64,000 nt of DNA, from the NCBI GenBank assembly GCA_014803435.1, contig JACYFD010000003.1, positions 1 through 64,000 on the forward strand. Reading direction: 5' to 3'. The number at the start of each line of letters is the position of its first letter. Position 1 is the stretch's first letter. Origin of the DNA: Cellulosimicrobium terreum (GTDB taxonomy: Bacteria > Actinomycetota > Actinomycetes > Actinomycetales > Cellulomonadaceae). The notes beneath the pieces are model-generated. The model saw only the letters and a program-made list of their open reading frames with translations. It did no database searches and was not told the origin of the DNA. Positions 30,543-40,864 of this stretch are shown in pieces. A program made the position numbers and the translations under genes.

Positions 30543-31730
30543 GTGCCCATGGAGGAACTGCTGAAGTTCGCGCCCCGACCCACGGGTGCCGGCGACATGT
30601 TCCAGCTGCTCCGTGACGGTCAGCCACGGACCCGCGCAGACCTCGCGTCGATCACCGGGCAGGCGCGCTCCACGATCGCCGCCCGGATCGACCTGCTCAT
30701 GAGCGCAGGACTGATCGCGCCGGCCGGCGAGGCGAGCTCGACCGGTGGACGACCCCCCGTCACCTTCGCGTTCAACCCCGGCGCGCGCATCGTCCTCGCC
30801 GTCGACCTCGGCGCGACCCACGCGCGCCTCGCGGTCACGGACCTGGCCTCGAACGTGCTCGCCGAGACCGACGCCCTGCTGTCGATCGCCGAGGGCCCGG
30901 ACGTCGTGCTCGCCTGGGTGGCGGAGACCGGCGAGAAGCTCATCGCCACCGCCGGGCGGACCACGGACGAGCTGGTGAGCGTCGGGGTCGGCCTCCCGGG
31001 TCCCGTCGAGCACTCGACCGGACGGCCGATCAACCCGCCGATCATGCCCGCGTGGGACGACGTCGACGTCCCCGGGATCCTGGCCAAGCACTTCGACGCC
31101 GCCGTCCTCGTCGACAACGACGTGAACATCATGGCCCTCGGTGAGCACCGCGCGGCCTGGCCCGACGTCACCGACATGCTGTTCGTCAAGGTCGCCACGG
31201 GGATCGGGTCCGGGATCATCGCGGACGGCGACCTGCGCCGCGGTGCCCAGGGCGCAGCCGGCGACATCGGGCACGTCGCCGTGCCCAGCGCGGAGGACAT
31301 CCCCTGCCGCTGCGGGAACGTCGGCTGCCTCGAGGCCGTCGCGAGCGGGCAGGCCGTCGCCGCGGTGCTCGCCGCACGTGGCCTCGACGCCTCGAGCAGC
31401 GGCGACGTCGTGGCGCTCGTCCGGGCGGGCGACCTCCAGGCCAGCCAGACGGTCCGGCAGGCGGGGCGCGACATCGGTTCGGTGCTCGCGGCGTGCGTCA
31501 GCATGCTCAACCCGTCGCTCATCGTCATCGGCGGGATCGTCGCCGAGGCCGGGGAGCACCTCATCGCCGGGATCCGCGAGGTCGTCTACCAGCGTTCCCT
31601 CCCGCTCTCCACGCAGCACCTGCGCATCGTCACGTCCCAGACCCGCGGTCAGGCCGGCGTCCTCGGTGCGAGCGCCATGGCGATCGATCACGTACTCTCA
31701 CCCGCAGCGATCGACGCCCTCATCGCATGA
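30543..31730 (+). CDS. ROK family transcriptional repressor
   Basis: A 395-aa protein with an N-terminal winged helix-turn-helix (about 15-75; TRADLASITGQARSTIAARI), then the ROK fold: ATP-site-like VDLGATHARLAVTDL, GVGLPGPVEHSTG, VDNDVNIMALGE and the zinc motif CRCGNVGCLEA (near 258). The ROK signature with a C-x-C-x4-C pattern is what is expected of NagC/Mlc/XylR-type sugar-responsive repressors. Start could be GTG at 30543 or ATG at 30549; neither has a good SD. It is divergent from importer 2, with operator copies before itself and before both importer operons, so it is the best candidate regulator of the whole locus. The inducer is unknown. Confidence 0.88.
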   Translation: MPMEELLKFAPRPTGAGDMFQLLRDGQPRTRADLASITGQARSTIAARIDLLMSAGLIAPAGEASSTGGRPPVTFAFNPGARIVLAVDLGATHARLAVTDLASNVLAETDALLSIAEGPDVVLAWVAETGEKLIATAGRTTDELVSVGVGLPGPVEHSTGRPINPPIMPAWDDVDVPGILAKHFDAAVLVDNDVNIMALGEHRAAWPDVTDMLFVKVATGIGSGIIADGDLRRGAQGAAGDIGHVAVPSAEDIPCRCGNVGCLEAVASGQAVAAVLAARGLDASSSGDVVALVRAGDLQASQTVRQAGRDIGSVLAACVSMLNPSLIVIGGIVAEAGEHLIAGIREVVYQRSLPLSTQHLRIVTSQTRGQAGVLGASAMAIDHVLSPAAIDALIA

Positions 31731-31785
31731 GGACCTGCGCCCGGGGCGCGGGTCGTGTCGGTGTGACGGAGCTCAAGGAGGACTC

Positions 31786-32451
31786 ATGACCGAGCGGGAC
31801 CGACGAGCACTCGTGGTCCGCGGAGGCTGGCCCGGGCACGCGCCCGAGGAGGCCGCGGAGCTGTTCGTCCCGTTCCTGGAGGCGTCCGGGTTCGACGTGA
31901 CCCTCGACGGGTCGCTCGAGTCCTACGCGGACGCCGAGTTCATGGCCGGCATCGACCTCGTCGTCCAGTGCTGGACCATGGGCGAGATCCTGCCCGACGA
32001 GATGCGAGGGTTGCGGACAGCCGTGGAGAGCGGCACCGGGTTCGCCGGCTGGCACGGCGGCATCGTCGACTCGTTCCGCCTCGCGACCGACTACCTGCAG
32101 ATGGTCGGGGGCCAGTTCGCCGCGCACGCGCACGACCTCCTCGACCACACGGTCGACATCCTCCCCGAGCGGGCCGACCACCCGATCGTGGCCGGGATCG
32201 AGCAGATCGAGCTGCGCTCCGAGCAGTACTGGGTCCTCGCCGACTCGTACAACGACGTGCTCGCGACGACGACGATCCAGCCGCGCGACGGGGACCCCTG
32301 GCGCGATCCCGTCGTCTCGCCGGCGGTGTGGACGCGGCAGTGGGGCGAGGGCCGGATCTTCGTGTGCGCGGCAGGCCACCAGCTCGCCGACCTCGAGAAC
32401 CCGTCCATCCGCACGATCGTGGAGCGCGGCCTCCTCTGGGCCAGCCGCTGA
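31786..32451 (+). CDS. Cytoplasmic ThuA domain protein
   Basis: A 221-aa single-domain ThuA protein (trehalose utilisation family, GATase1-like fold) without signal peptide. Motifs: VRGGWPGHAPEEAAELF, GTGFAGWHGGIVDSFR, HPIVAGI, EQYWVL and GRIFVCAAGHQ. ThuA members are known to act with Gfo/Idh/MocA oxidoreductases such as ThuB in breakdown of 3-keto-sugars. The start is ATG at 31786 with AAGGAGG 5 nt ahead. An ORF extends upstream only as a shadow of the ROK gene. It lies 55 bp after the repressor, probably in the same transcript. The two giant proteins carry extracellular domains of the same family. Confidence 0.85.
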   Translation: MTERDRRALVVRGGWPGHAPEEAAELFVPFLEASGFDVTLDGSLESYADAEFMAGIDLVVQCWTMGEILPDEMRGLRTAVESGTGFAGWHGGIVDSFRLATDYLQMVGGQFAAHAHDLLDHTVDILPERADHPIVAGIEQIELRSEQYWVLADSYNDVLATTTIQPRDGDPWRDPVVSPAVWTRQWGEGRIFVCAAGHQLADLENPSIRTIVERGLLWASR

Positions 32452-32512
32452 CGCCCGTCCCGTTCCACCACGGGTCTTACGCGCACCGCCCGACCGTCCC
32501 TACACTCGGCGC

Positions 32513-33418
32513 GTGACCCTCTTCCGCGGTCTGATCGCGTACCCCATCACGCCCCTCACCCCCGACGACGTCCCCGACCTCGACGCCGTCGCGAACCTCG
32601 TGCGCGGGGCGGCACGGGCGGGGGTCGACGGCGTGGCGGTGCTCGCGTCGTCGGGGGCGGGGGTGACGTTCGACGCGGCCGAGCGCGCCGCGGTCGTGGG
32701 GGCAGCCGTCGACGCGGCCCGGGCCGCCTCGGGCGGGGACCTGCCGGTCCACGTCGCCGTGAGCGGAACGTCGACGCGAGAGATTCTCGCGCGCGCCCGC
32801 GCAGCGCGCGACGGTGGGGCGAGCGGTCTCGTGCTCGCGCCGTTCTCCTACGTCCCGCTCGTCGACGGCGAGGTCGCGGCCCTGTTCGGGGCGGTGGCCG
32901 ACGCCGTCGACCTGCCGGTGTGCTTCTACAACAAGCCCGTGCAGACGGGCTACGACGTGTCGCCGGGCATGCTCGCGCGGCTCGCCCGGACGACGACGGT
33001 GTCCGCCGTGAAGGACCCTGTCCCGCTGCCCGACCGACCGGCAGGACGAGTCACCGCGCTGCGCGACGCCGTGACCGGGCTCGACGTCGGCGTCGGGCTC
33101 AGCGGCGACCGCGCGCTCCTCGGCTCGGCCGAGCCCGCTGACGCGTGGCACAGCGGCCTCGCCGCGCTCGTACCCGCGGAGTACGTGGTGGTGCGTCGCG
33201 CGCGGGTGGACGGCACCGCGCCCGACCCGGACACCGACGCGTGGCTGCGGGCGCTGGTCGACGTCCTCGCCGGGCTGCGCCCGGTGAGCGGGTTCCACGC
33301 CCTGGCCGACCTGCTCGGGGTACCGACCGCTCCCCCGCGCGGCCCGTCCCTCCCGGTGGACGACGCCGGTCGAGCCCGCCTCGCCGCTGTCGTCGCGCGC
33401 CGGCCCGCCGCGGCGTGA
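32513..33418 (+). CDS. DapA-family aldolase/lyase (dihydrodipicolinate synthase-like)
   Basis: A 301-aa TIM barrel of the DHDPS/N-acetylneuraminate lyase family. The Schiff-base region VSAVKDPVP (Lys near 166) and the tyrosine motif VCFYNKPVQTGYD (Tyr near 138) are in place. The substrate-carboxylate loop, usually GTTGE, reads SSGAG here (residues 45-49), which argues against true DapA activity and for another 2-keto acid or sugar aldolase. GTG start at 32513; TACACT (32501-32506) lies 6 nt ahead and there is no SD, so probably leaderless. It follows the ThuA gene by 61 bp and may belong to the sugar locus, releasing pyruvate or a related fragment. That role is inference. Confidence 0.75.
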   Translation: MTLFRGLIAYPITPLTPDDVPDLDAVANLVRGAARAGVDGVAVLASSGAGVTFDAAERAAVVGAAVDAARAASGGDLPVHVAVSGTSTREILARARAARDGGASGLVLAPFSYVPLVDGEVAALFGAVADAVDLPVCFYNKPVQTGYDVSPGMLARLARTTTVSAVKDPVPLPDRPAGRVTALRDAVTGLDVGVGLSGDRALLGSAEPADAWHSGLAALVPAEYVVVRRARVDGTAPDPDTDAWLRALVDVLAGLRPVSGFHALADLLGVPTAPPRGPSLPVDDAGRARLAAVVARRPAAA

Positions 33419-33428
33419 TCCGGGCCGC

Positions 33429-35912
<2,484 letters not shown>

Positions 35913-35930
35913 TCACCAGCCTCTCCAGCC

Positions 35931-36554
35931 TCACCAGCCGTGCGACGCGTCGTCGTGCATCGGGGGGCACGTCCCGCCCGGCTCCGTCGCGGCCTCGAAG
36001 TGCCACATCTCGTTCGCGTACGTCTGGCAGAGGCCGTGCTGCGGCCCGTGCTGCTGGAGCCACAGCGCACCCTCGGTCGGGCCGACGTCGATCGCGAGCC
36101 CGGCGACGTGCTCCGAGGTCTCGGGCGGGAGCACCCAGCGGTGCGCCTCGTCGGCGGACCCGTAGCGCTCGAGAGCCGCGTCGACGAGCTCCTGCTGCTC
36201 GCCGGCGGTCCGCCACCCGGAGGTCACGGTGAGCTCCACCCCCTCCGCTGCGGCTGCTTCCTGCGCCTCCTCGAACCGGCGCTCCAGCTCCGGGTCGAGC
36301 TCGTGCGCAGGCGTCGGCCGCACCGGGTCCTGCGCCGTACCCGAGGACGAGCCCGCCGTCGTGGCTCGCGCAGCCGTCACCCCGTCCGGACCGGCCACCA
36401 GCTCGACGACGGCGACCGCGGACGCCACCAGACCCACGACGACGAAGCCGCCGTACACGCGCCGGGCGACGCGCCGCCGTCGGGCACCCCGCGACAGGAG
36501 GGGCCGCGCGGCGCGGAACGGACCGGGCGCCCCGCCGACGTGCCGGGCCGTCAC
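35931..36554 (-). CDS. VanY-type D-alanyl-D-alanine carboxypeptidase (M15 family)
   Basis: A 207-aa protein: Arg-rich cytoplasmic N-terminus, one signal-anchor helix (about 34-58), linker, then an M15B peptidase domain. Zinc and catalytic motifs are intact: SEHVAGLAIDV (His and Asp ligands, near 148-155) and EMWHFEA (Glu and His, near 181-185). It would trim D-Ala from peptidoglycan stems outside the membrane. GTG start (36552-36554) overlaps the stop of the upstream membrane protein by GTGA. Last of a three-gene operon with two membrane proteins. Confidence 0.8.
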   Translation of the reverse strand: MTARHVGGAPGPFRAARPLLSRGARRRRVARRVYGGFVVVGLVASAVAVVELVAGPDGVTAARATTAGSSSGTAQDPVRPTPAHELDPELERRFEEAQEAAAAEGVELTVTSGWRTAGEQQELVDAALERYGSADEAHRWVLPPETSEHVAGLAIDVGPTEGALWLQQHGPQHGLCQTYANEMWHFEAATEPGGTCPPMHDDASHGW

Positions 36555-37450
36555 GCGGGGACCCTCGCGATCGGGCGGGGGCGCACCTCGCGCCGTCGTC
36601 CCGGCAGGAGCCGGCGACCGACCGCGAGACCGGTCGGGACGGCCACCGCCGCCGCGGTGAGCGCCCAGGCCGAGTAGTCGAGCCCGAGGAAGGCCCAGAT
36701 GCTGGTGTGCATGGCCGCCACGGCCACCGCGAACGGGATCCGCGTGACCCGCACCGCGAGCCACAGCGGTGCCGTGAGCTCGAGGAGCAGCGCACCGGTC
36801 GCGAGCGCGCGTGTCAGCACCGGCTGGTCGGCGACGAGCCGCGTCAGGCCGTCGCCGAACGGCGAGCTGCCCTGCCGCAGGATCCACGACATGTTCTCGC
36901 CGAGCGCCCACGACGGCCCCGTGTGCACGAGCTTCTGCACTCCGGTGAGGAGATACACGCACGCGACGACGGCGAGCGCCGCACGCACCGTCCACCCGGT
37001 CCGCGCGGCGTCCTCCCCTCGCGCGGTGCCGCGGGCCGGCGGTGCGGCGAACAGCAGGACGAACCCGACCGTCACGGTCAGGACGTCGTCGTGCATCACC
37101 TTCCCCGAGCTCCCCCACAGGGCCGTCAGGACGACGTACGCGGTCCACGCGACCGCGAACCCGACGCGGCTGCGGACGCCCGCGAGCACGAGCGCGACAC
37201 CGAGGATCCCGGCGACCTGGACGACGAGCAGCGCCGCGACGGGCGCCTCGACGGGGAGCCAGCCCATCGGACCGTCGGTGAGCACGGCGGGACGCTGCGC
37301 GACGAGCGTCCAGTCGCGTGTCGCGAGCCGGAGCCCCACGACGAGCGCGACGAGCGTGTGCACCTCGACCAGGCGATACCACGGCACGGGTGCGAGCAGC
37401 CTGCGGTCCAGGAGGCGCGGCAGGCCCCCGAGCGTCAGGAGCGCGTTCAC
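36551..37450 (-). CDS. HTTM-like multi-pass membrane protein
   Basis: A 299-aa protein with about seven to eight hydrophobic helices. The pattern LTGVQKLVHTGPSWALGENMSWIL followed by LLLELTAPLW resembles the HTTM (horizontally transferred transmembrane) domain related to vitamin K-dependent gamma-carboxylase, including a Lys in the third quarter. Biochemical role of bacterial members is unknown. GTG start (37448-37450) overlaps the preceding gene's stop by GTGA. The ORF extends to 37492 but inside that gene. The quoted family is by pattern only. Confidence 0.6.
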   Translation of the reverse strand: MNALLTLGGLPRLLDRRLLAPVPWYRLVEVHTLVALVVGLRLATRDWTLVAQRPAVLTDGPMGWLPVEAPVAALLVVQVAGILGVALVLAGVRSRVGFAVAWTAYVVLTALWGSSGKVMHDDVLTVTVGFVLLFAAPPARGTARGEDAARTGWTVRAALAVVACVYLLTGVQKLVHTGPSWALGENMSWILRQGSSPFGDGLTRLVADQPVLTRALATGALLLELTAPLWLAVRVTRIPFAVAVAAMHTSIWAFLGLDYSAWALTAAAVAVPTGLAVGRRLLPGRRREVRPRPIARVPA

Positions 37451-37872
37451 GGCTGGACCTCGAGCACGAGCTCGCGCGAGGACTCGGACCACTCGAGGGT
37501 CGCGGGGTCGAGCGTGCGACGCACGCGCTCGAGCCGCACGGTCCGGACGTCCGCCGGGTCGATGCCCGCCGTGCCGAGCCAGGCGTCCACCATGAGCCGA
37601 CGTCGGGCGTCGCCCGCGCCCGCGAGCTCGCCGTAGCGGTGCGTCGTCGTGACGAGCACCGGGTTCGACCGGTCCGGACGCACGGCGGTCTCACCGCTGG
37701 CGCCGACGGCGACCAGCTCGAGCCCCGTCCCGGTGTCGGTCCGCGCGCCGCTGAAGAGTCGGAACGACGTGAGCGGCCACGCCTCGAGGCCGGTCGCGGC
37801 GGTCACCAGGAGGAGGCCGACGACGCCGTAGGTGACGGTCCGGGCGAGGACCGGCTGAGAGATCGATCGCAT
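37447..37872 (-). CDS. Small membrane-anchored partner of the HTTM-like protein
   Basis: A 141-aa protein with an N-terminal transmembrane helix (about 10-28; TVTYGVVGLLLVTAATG) followed by an extracytoplasmic beta-rich domain with WPLTSFRLFSG and LERVRRTLDP. Small proteins of this kind often precede HTTM-domain genes. The ATG at 37870-37872 is chosen because the signal anchor begins there. The longer ORF adds a low-complexity tail. First gene of the three-gene operon, divergent from the histidine kinase across 143 bp. Confidence 0.55.
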   Translation of the reverse strand: MRSISQPVLARTVTYGVVGLLLVTAATGLEAWPLTSFRLFSGARTDTGTGLELVAVGASGETAVRPDRSNPVLVTTTHRYGELAGAGDARRRLMVDAWLGTAGIDPADVRTVRLERVRRTLDPATLEWSESSRELVLEVQP

Positions 37873-38015
37873 GGGACCGAGCGTCCCGTTCCCGCCCGCA
37901 GCCCCGCATCGCCCCGGCGGCTGCCCCGACCTCCGCCCTGGGGCGGAGGACGAGAGGGCCCGGTACCGCCCGAGGGCGGTCACCCGCCCGGGGCGCGTCC
38001 CGCTACCGTGTTCGG

Positions 38016-39242
38016 GTGCCGCCCTCCGCCCGCGTGCCCGTCTGGGTGCAGGACCTCCTGACGGCGCTCGTCGTGGGCGCCGCCTGGTTCGCGGTCATCA
38101 CCGTCATGGAGCGCGGGGACTACTGGTACCCGTCGAGCCCGGCCTCCTACCGCGTCGCGGGCGTCGCGATCGTCCTGACGATCGCGCTACGACGCGTCGT
38201 CCCCGGCCCGCTGTTCTGGGTGACCGTGATGCTCTACCCGCTCGTGCTCCCGTGGGCGATCCAGACGCCCTTCGAGCTGCTGCCGCTCATGATCGCCGGG
38301 TTCGCCGCGACACGGTCCGGCGCGGTCCCCTGGGTTCTCGCGTCCGTGGCCGGGGCCGTCTCGGCCTTCTCCCTGCTCCTCGTCTGGCGGCCGGCGCTCG
38401 CCATCCCCCCACGTGCCTTCTACCGTCAGGACCTCTGGGTCCAGGCCTCGCCCTCGGACGTCCTCGTGGCCCTCGCGCTCGTGCTCGGCGCGGTCGCGGC
38501 CGGGGTCTTCTTCCGCCGCCTCGCCGTGACGTCGGAGGACCTGCGCGTGCGCAACACCGAGCTGCAGGAGCTCCAGGCCGAGCTGGCCGAGCGCGCGGTG
38601 CTCGCCGAGCGGACGCGCATCGCGCGCGAGCTGCACGACGTCGTCGCCCACCACATGTCCGCGATCGTCGTCCGGGCGCAGGCCGCCGACCGGGTCGCCC
38701 CGAACCAGCCCGAGGCGCCGCGCGAGGCCGTGCGGTGGATCAGCGACGAGGGCAAGCAGGCGCTCACGTCCATGCGCTCGGTCGTGCACGTCCTGCGGCG
38801 CGAGGACGACGGCGACGGCGGTGCCGCGACGCTCGCCCCCACCCCCACGGCGACGTCCGTCCTCGACGAGCTGCGCGCGGCCGCGCGTCGGACGACCGAC
38901 GCCGGACGCGACGTCGACCTCACGCTGCCCGAGCCGTGGCCCACGACGAGCACCGAGACCGGGCTCGCCGTCGTCCGCATCACCCAGGAGGCCCTGACCA
39001 ACGTGCTGCTGCACTCCCTCGCGCCGGACGTCACCGTCGTCGTGACCGTCAACGCCACCCACGTCGGCGTGCGCGTGCACGACCCAGGCCCGCCCCTGCC
39101 CGACGACCCTGCCGGCCGCACCGGGTTCGGCCTGTCGTCGATGCGCGAGCGCGCGGCGGCGACCGGTGGACGGCTCGTCGCCGGCCCGGACGGCCACGGT
39201 GGCTGGTCCGTCGAGGCGTCGCTCCCCCGGGGTGCACGATGA
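38016..39242 (+). CDS. NarL-family sensor histidine kinase
   Basis: A 408-aa membrane kinase. Four to five hydrophobic helices occupy residues 10-175, then a short coiled coil (VRNTELQELQAELAERAVLAE). The HisKA_3 box RELHDVVAHHMSAIVV has the phospho-accepting His near 207. HATPase motifs follow: ITQEALTNVLLHS, VHDPGPPL, GFGLSSMRERAAATGG. The input seems to be sensed within the membrane, since no large extracellular domain is seen. GTG start with -10-like TACCGT (38004-38009) 6 nt ahead and no SD, so probably leaderless. It overlaps the response regulator by ATGA. Confidence 0.9.
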   Translation: MPPSARVPVWVQDLLTALVVGAAWFAVITVMERGDYWYPSSPASYRVAGVAIVLTIALRRVVPGPLFWVTVMLYPLVLPWAIQTPFELLPLMIAGFAATRSGAVPWVLASVAGAVSAFSLLLVWRPALAIPPRAFYRQDLWVQASPSDVLVALALVLGAVAAGVFFRRLAVTSEDLRVRNTELQELQAELAERAVLAERTRIARELHDVVAHHMSAIVVRAQAADRVAPNQPEAPREAVRWISDEGKQALTSMRSVVHVLRREDDGDGGAATLAPTPTATSVLDELRAAARRTTDAGRDVDLTLPEPWPTTSTETGLAVVRITQEALTNVLLHSLAPDVTVVVTVNATHVGVRVHDPGPPLPDDPAGRTGFGLSSMRERAAATGGRLVAGPDGHGGWSVEASLPRGAR

Positions 39243-40003
39243 CCGCACCCGGCGCGGACGACCCCGGGACGGACACGCCCGACCCTGGCACGCCGGCACG
39301 CGTCGTCGTGGTCGACGACCAGGCGACCATCCGCCTCGGCCTGCGCATGATCCTCGACAACGAGCCGGACGTGACGGTCGTCGGCGAGGCGGGCGACGGC
39401 GAGACGGCGGTCGCGATGGCGCGCGCGCTGCGGCCCGACGTCGTGCTCATGGACGTGCGCATGCCGCGCCTCGACGGGATCGCGGCGACCGCGCGCATCG
39501 CCGCCGACCCGGACCTCGCGGGAGTGCGCACGCTCGTCCTCACGACGTTCGACGACGACGAGTACGTGTACGGAGCGCTGCGCGCAGGGGCCGCGGGCTT
39601 CCTCCTCAAGGACGCGGACCCGCAGGCGCTGGTCGACGCGGTGCACCGCGTGCGGGCGGGCGACTCGCTGCTCGACCCGGCCGTCACCGGCCGGATCATC
39701 TCGACGTACGTCGAGCTCGCGGGGAGCACGCCGCTCGCGGCGGGCGACGCACGGCACGACGACGGATCCGCCGGAGGTCCGACGAGCGGGCTGGACGCCG
39801 CGACGCCGCGCGAGCACGAGGTCCTCCTCGCCGTCGCGCGCGGCCTCTCGAACCGCGAGGTCGGCGCCGAGCTCCATCTCACGGAGGCCACGGTGAAGAG
39901 CCACGTCCGCTCGCTGCTCACCAAGGTCGGCCTGACGAACCGGGTGCAGCTCGTCATCCTCGCGTACGAGGCCGGGCTCGTCCGTCCGGGCGGGCACGGC
40001 TGA
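39239..40003 (+). CDS. LuxR/NarL-family response regulator
   Basis: A 254-aa partner of the preceding kinase. Receiver domain (about 21-140) with acidic pocket VVVDDQ, phospho-acceptor Asp in VVLMDVRMP (near 69), the Thr in LVLTTFDDD and Lys in FLLKDAD. C-terminal LuxR helix-turn-helix (about 188-250) with LLAVARGLSNREVGAELHL and EATVKSHVRSLLTKVGL. The linker between the two is Gly/Asp/Thr-rich and longer than usual. ATG overlaps the kinase stop. Target genes are unknown; the divergent HTTM/VanY operon is a possible neighbour target. Confidence 0.92.
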   Translation: MTAPGADDPGTDTPDPGTPARVVVVDDQATIRLGLRMILDNEPDVTVVGEAGDGETAVAMARALRPDVVLMDVRMPRLDGIAATARIAADPDLAGVRTLVLTTFDDDEYVYGALRAGAAGFLLKDADPQALVDAVHRVRAGDSLLDPAVTGRIISTYVELAGSTPLAAGDARHDDGSAGGPTSGLDAATPREHEVLLAVARGLSNREVGAELHLTEATVKSHVRSLLTKVGLTNRVQLVILAYEAGLVRPGGHG

Positions 40004-40057
40004 CCCGTCCGCGGGAATCCTCGTGACACCTCGGCCGCACACGACGACGATGACGAC

Positions 40058-40849
40058 ATGACGACCAGCGGGACTGACCAGGACGCGTCGCACCGGACCT
40101 TCGAGGACCTCGTCGAGGAGGCGAACGCGGTCTCCGTGGCCGGGTGGGACTTCTCCTGGCTCGACGGGCGGGCGACCGAGCAACGACCGAGCTGGGGCTA
40201 CGCGCGCCTGCTCTCCGAGCGCATGGCGCTCGCGGAGGCCTCGCTCGACGTCCAGACCGGCGGGGGCGAGGTCCTCGCGTCGGTGGACCGGGTCCCGCCG
40301 CTCGCCGTCGCGACGGAGTCGTGGCCGCCGAACCTCGCGAAGGCCACCACGCTGCTGCACCCGCGGGGCGTCGTCGTGGTCGCGGACCCGGACGAGCCAC
40401 CGCTGCCGTTCGCCGCCGGCGCGTTCGACCTCGTCACGAGCCGCCACCCGGTCACGGTGTGGTGGGACGAGATCGCGCGCGTGCTGCGCCCCGGCGGCGC
40501 GTACGTCGCGCAGCACGTCGGACCGCACAGCGTCTTCGAGCTCGTCGAGCACTTCCTCGGCCCGCAGCCCGCCGAGGTCCGCGACTCCCGGCACCCCGAC
40601 CACGACCGTGCCGCCGCAGGCGCCGCGGGGCTCGACGTCGTGGACCTGCGCTACGAGGAGCTGCGCGTCGAGTTCTTCGACGTGGGGGCCGTCGTGTACT
40701 TCCTGCGCAAGGTGATCTGGATGGTCCCCGGGTTCACGGTCGAGGAGCACCTGCCCCGGCTGCGCGACCTCGACGAGCAGATCCGGGCCGAGGGGCCGTT
40801 CGTGGCCCACTCGACCCGGTTCCTCGTCGAGGCGCACAAGCCGGTCTGA
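40058..40849 (+). CDS. Class I SAM-dependent methyltransferase
   Basis: A 263-aa soluble protein. The glycine-rich SAM motif is weak (LDVQTGGGEVL, near 64-74), but the later motifs of the fold are good: LPFAAGAFDLVTSRHP and EIARVLRPGGAYVAQHVG. Residues 195-245 form a variable cap with VVYFLRKVIWMVPGF. The substrate is unknown; small-molecule methylation is most likely. ATG at 40058, no strong SD. It converges on adhE with 15 bp between. Confidence 0.8.
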   Translation: MTTSGTDQDASHRTFEDLVEEANAVSVAGWDFSWLDGRATEQRPSWGYARLLSERMALAEASLDVQTGGGEVLASVDRVPPLAVATESWPPNLAKATTLLHPRGVVVVADPDEPPLPFAAGAFDLVTSRHPVTVWWDEIARVLRPGGAYVAQHVGPHSVFELVEHFLGPQPAEVRDSRHPDHDRAAAGAAGLDVVDLRYEELRVEFFDVGAVVYFLRKVIWMVPGFTVEEHLPRLRDLDEQIRAEGPFVAHSTRFLVEAHKPV

Positions 40850-40864
40850 CGGCTCGCCCGGTCC

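Noticed and set aside
30257-30598. Minus-strand 113-codon frame in the ROK/importer divergent region
   Set aside because: It has no SD or conserved pattern, ends inside the importer promoter, and its region is explained by operators and promoters.
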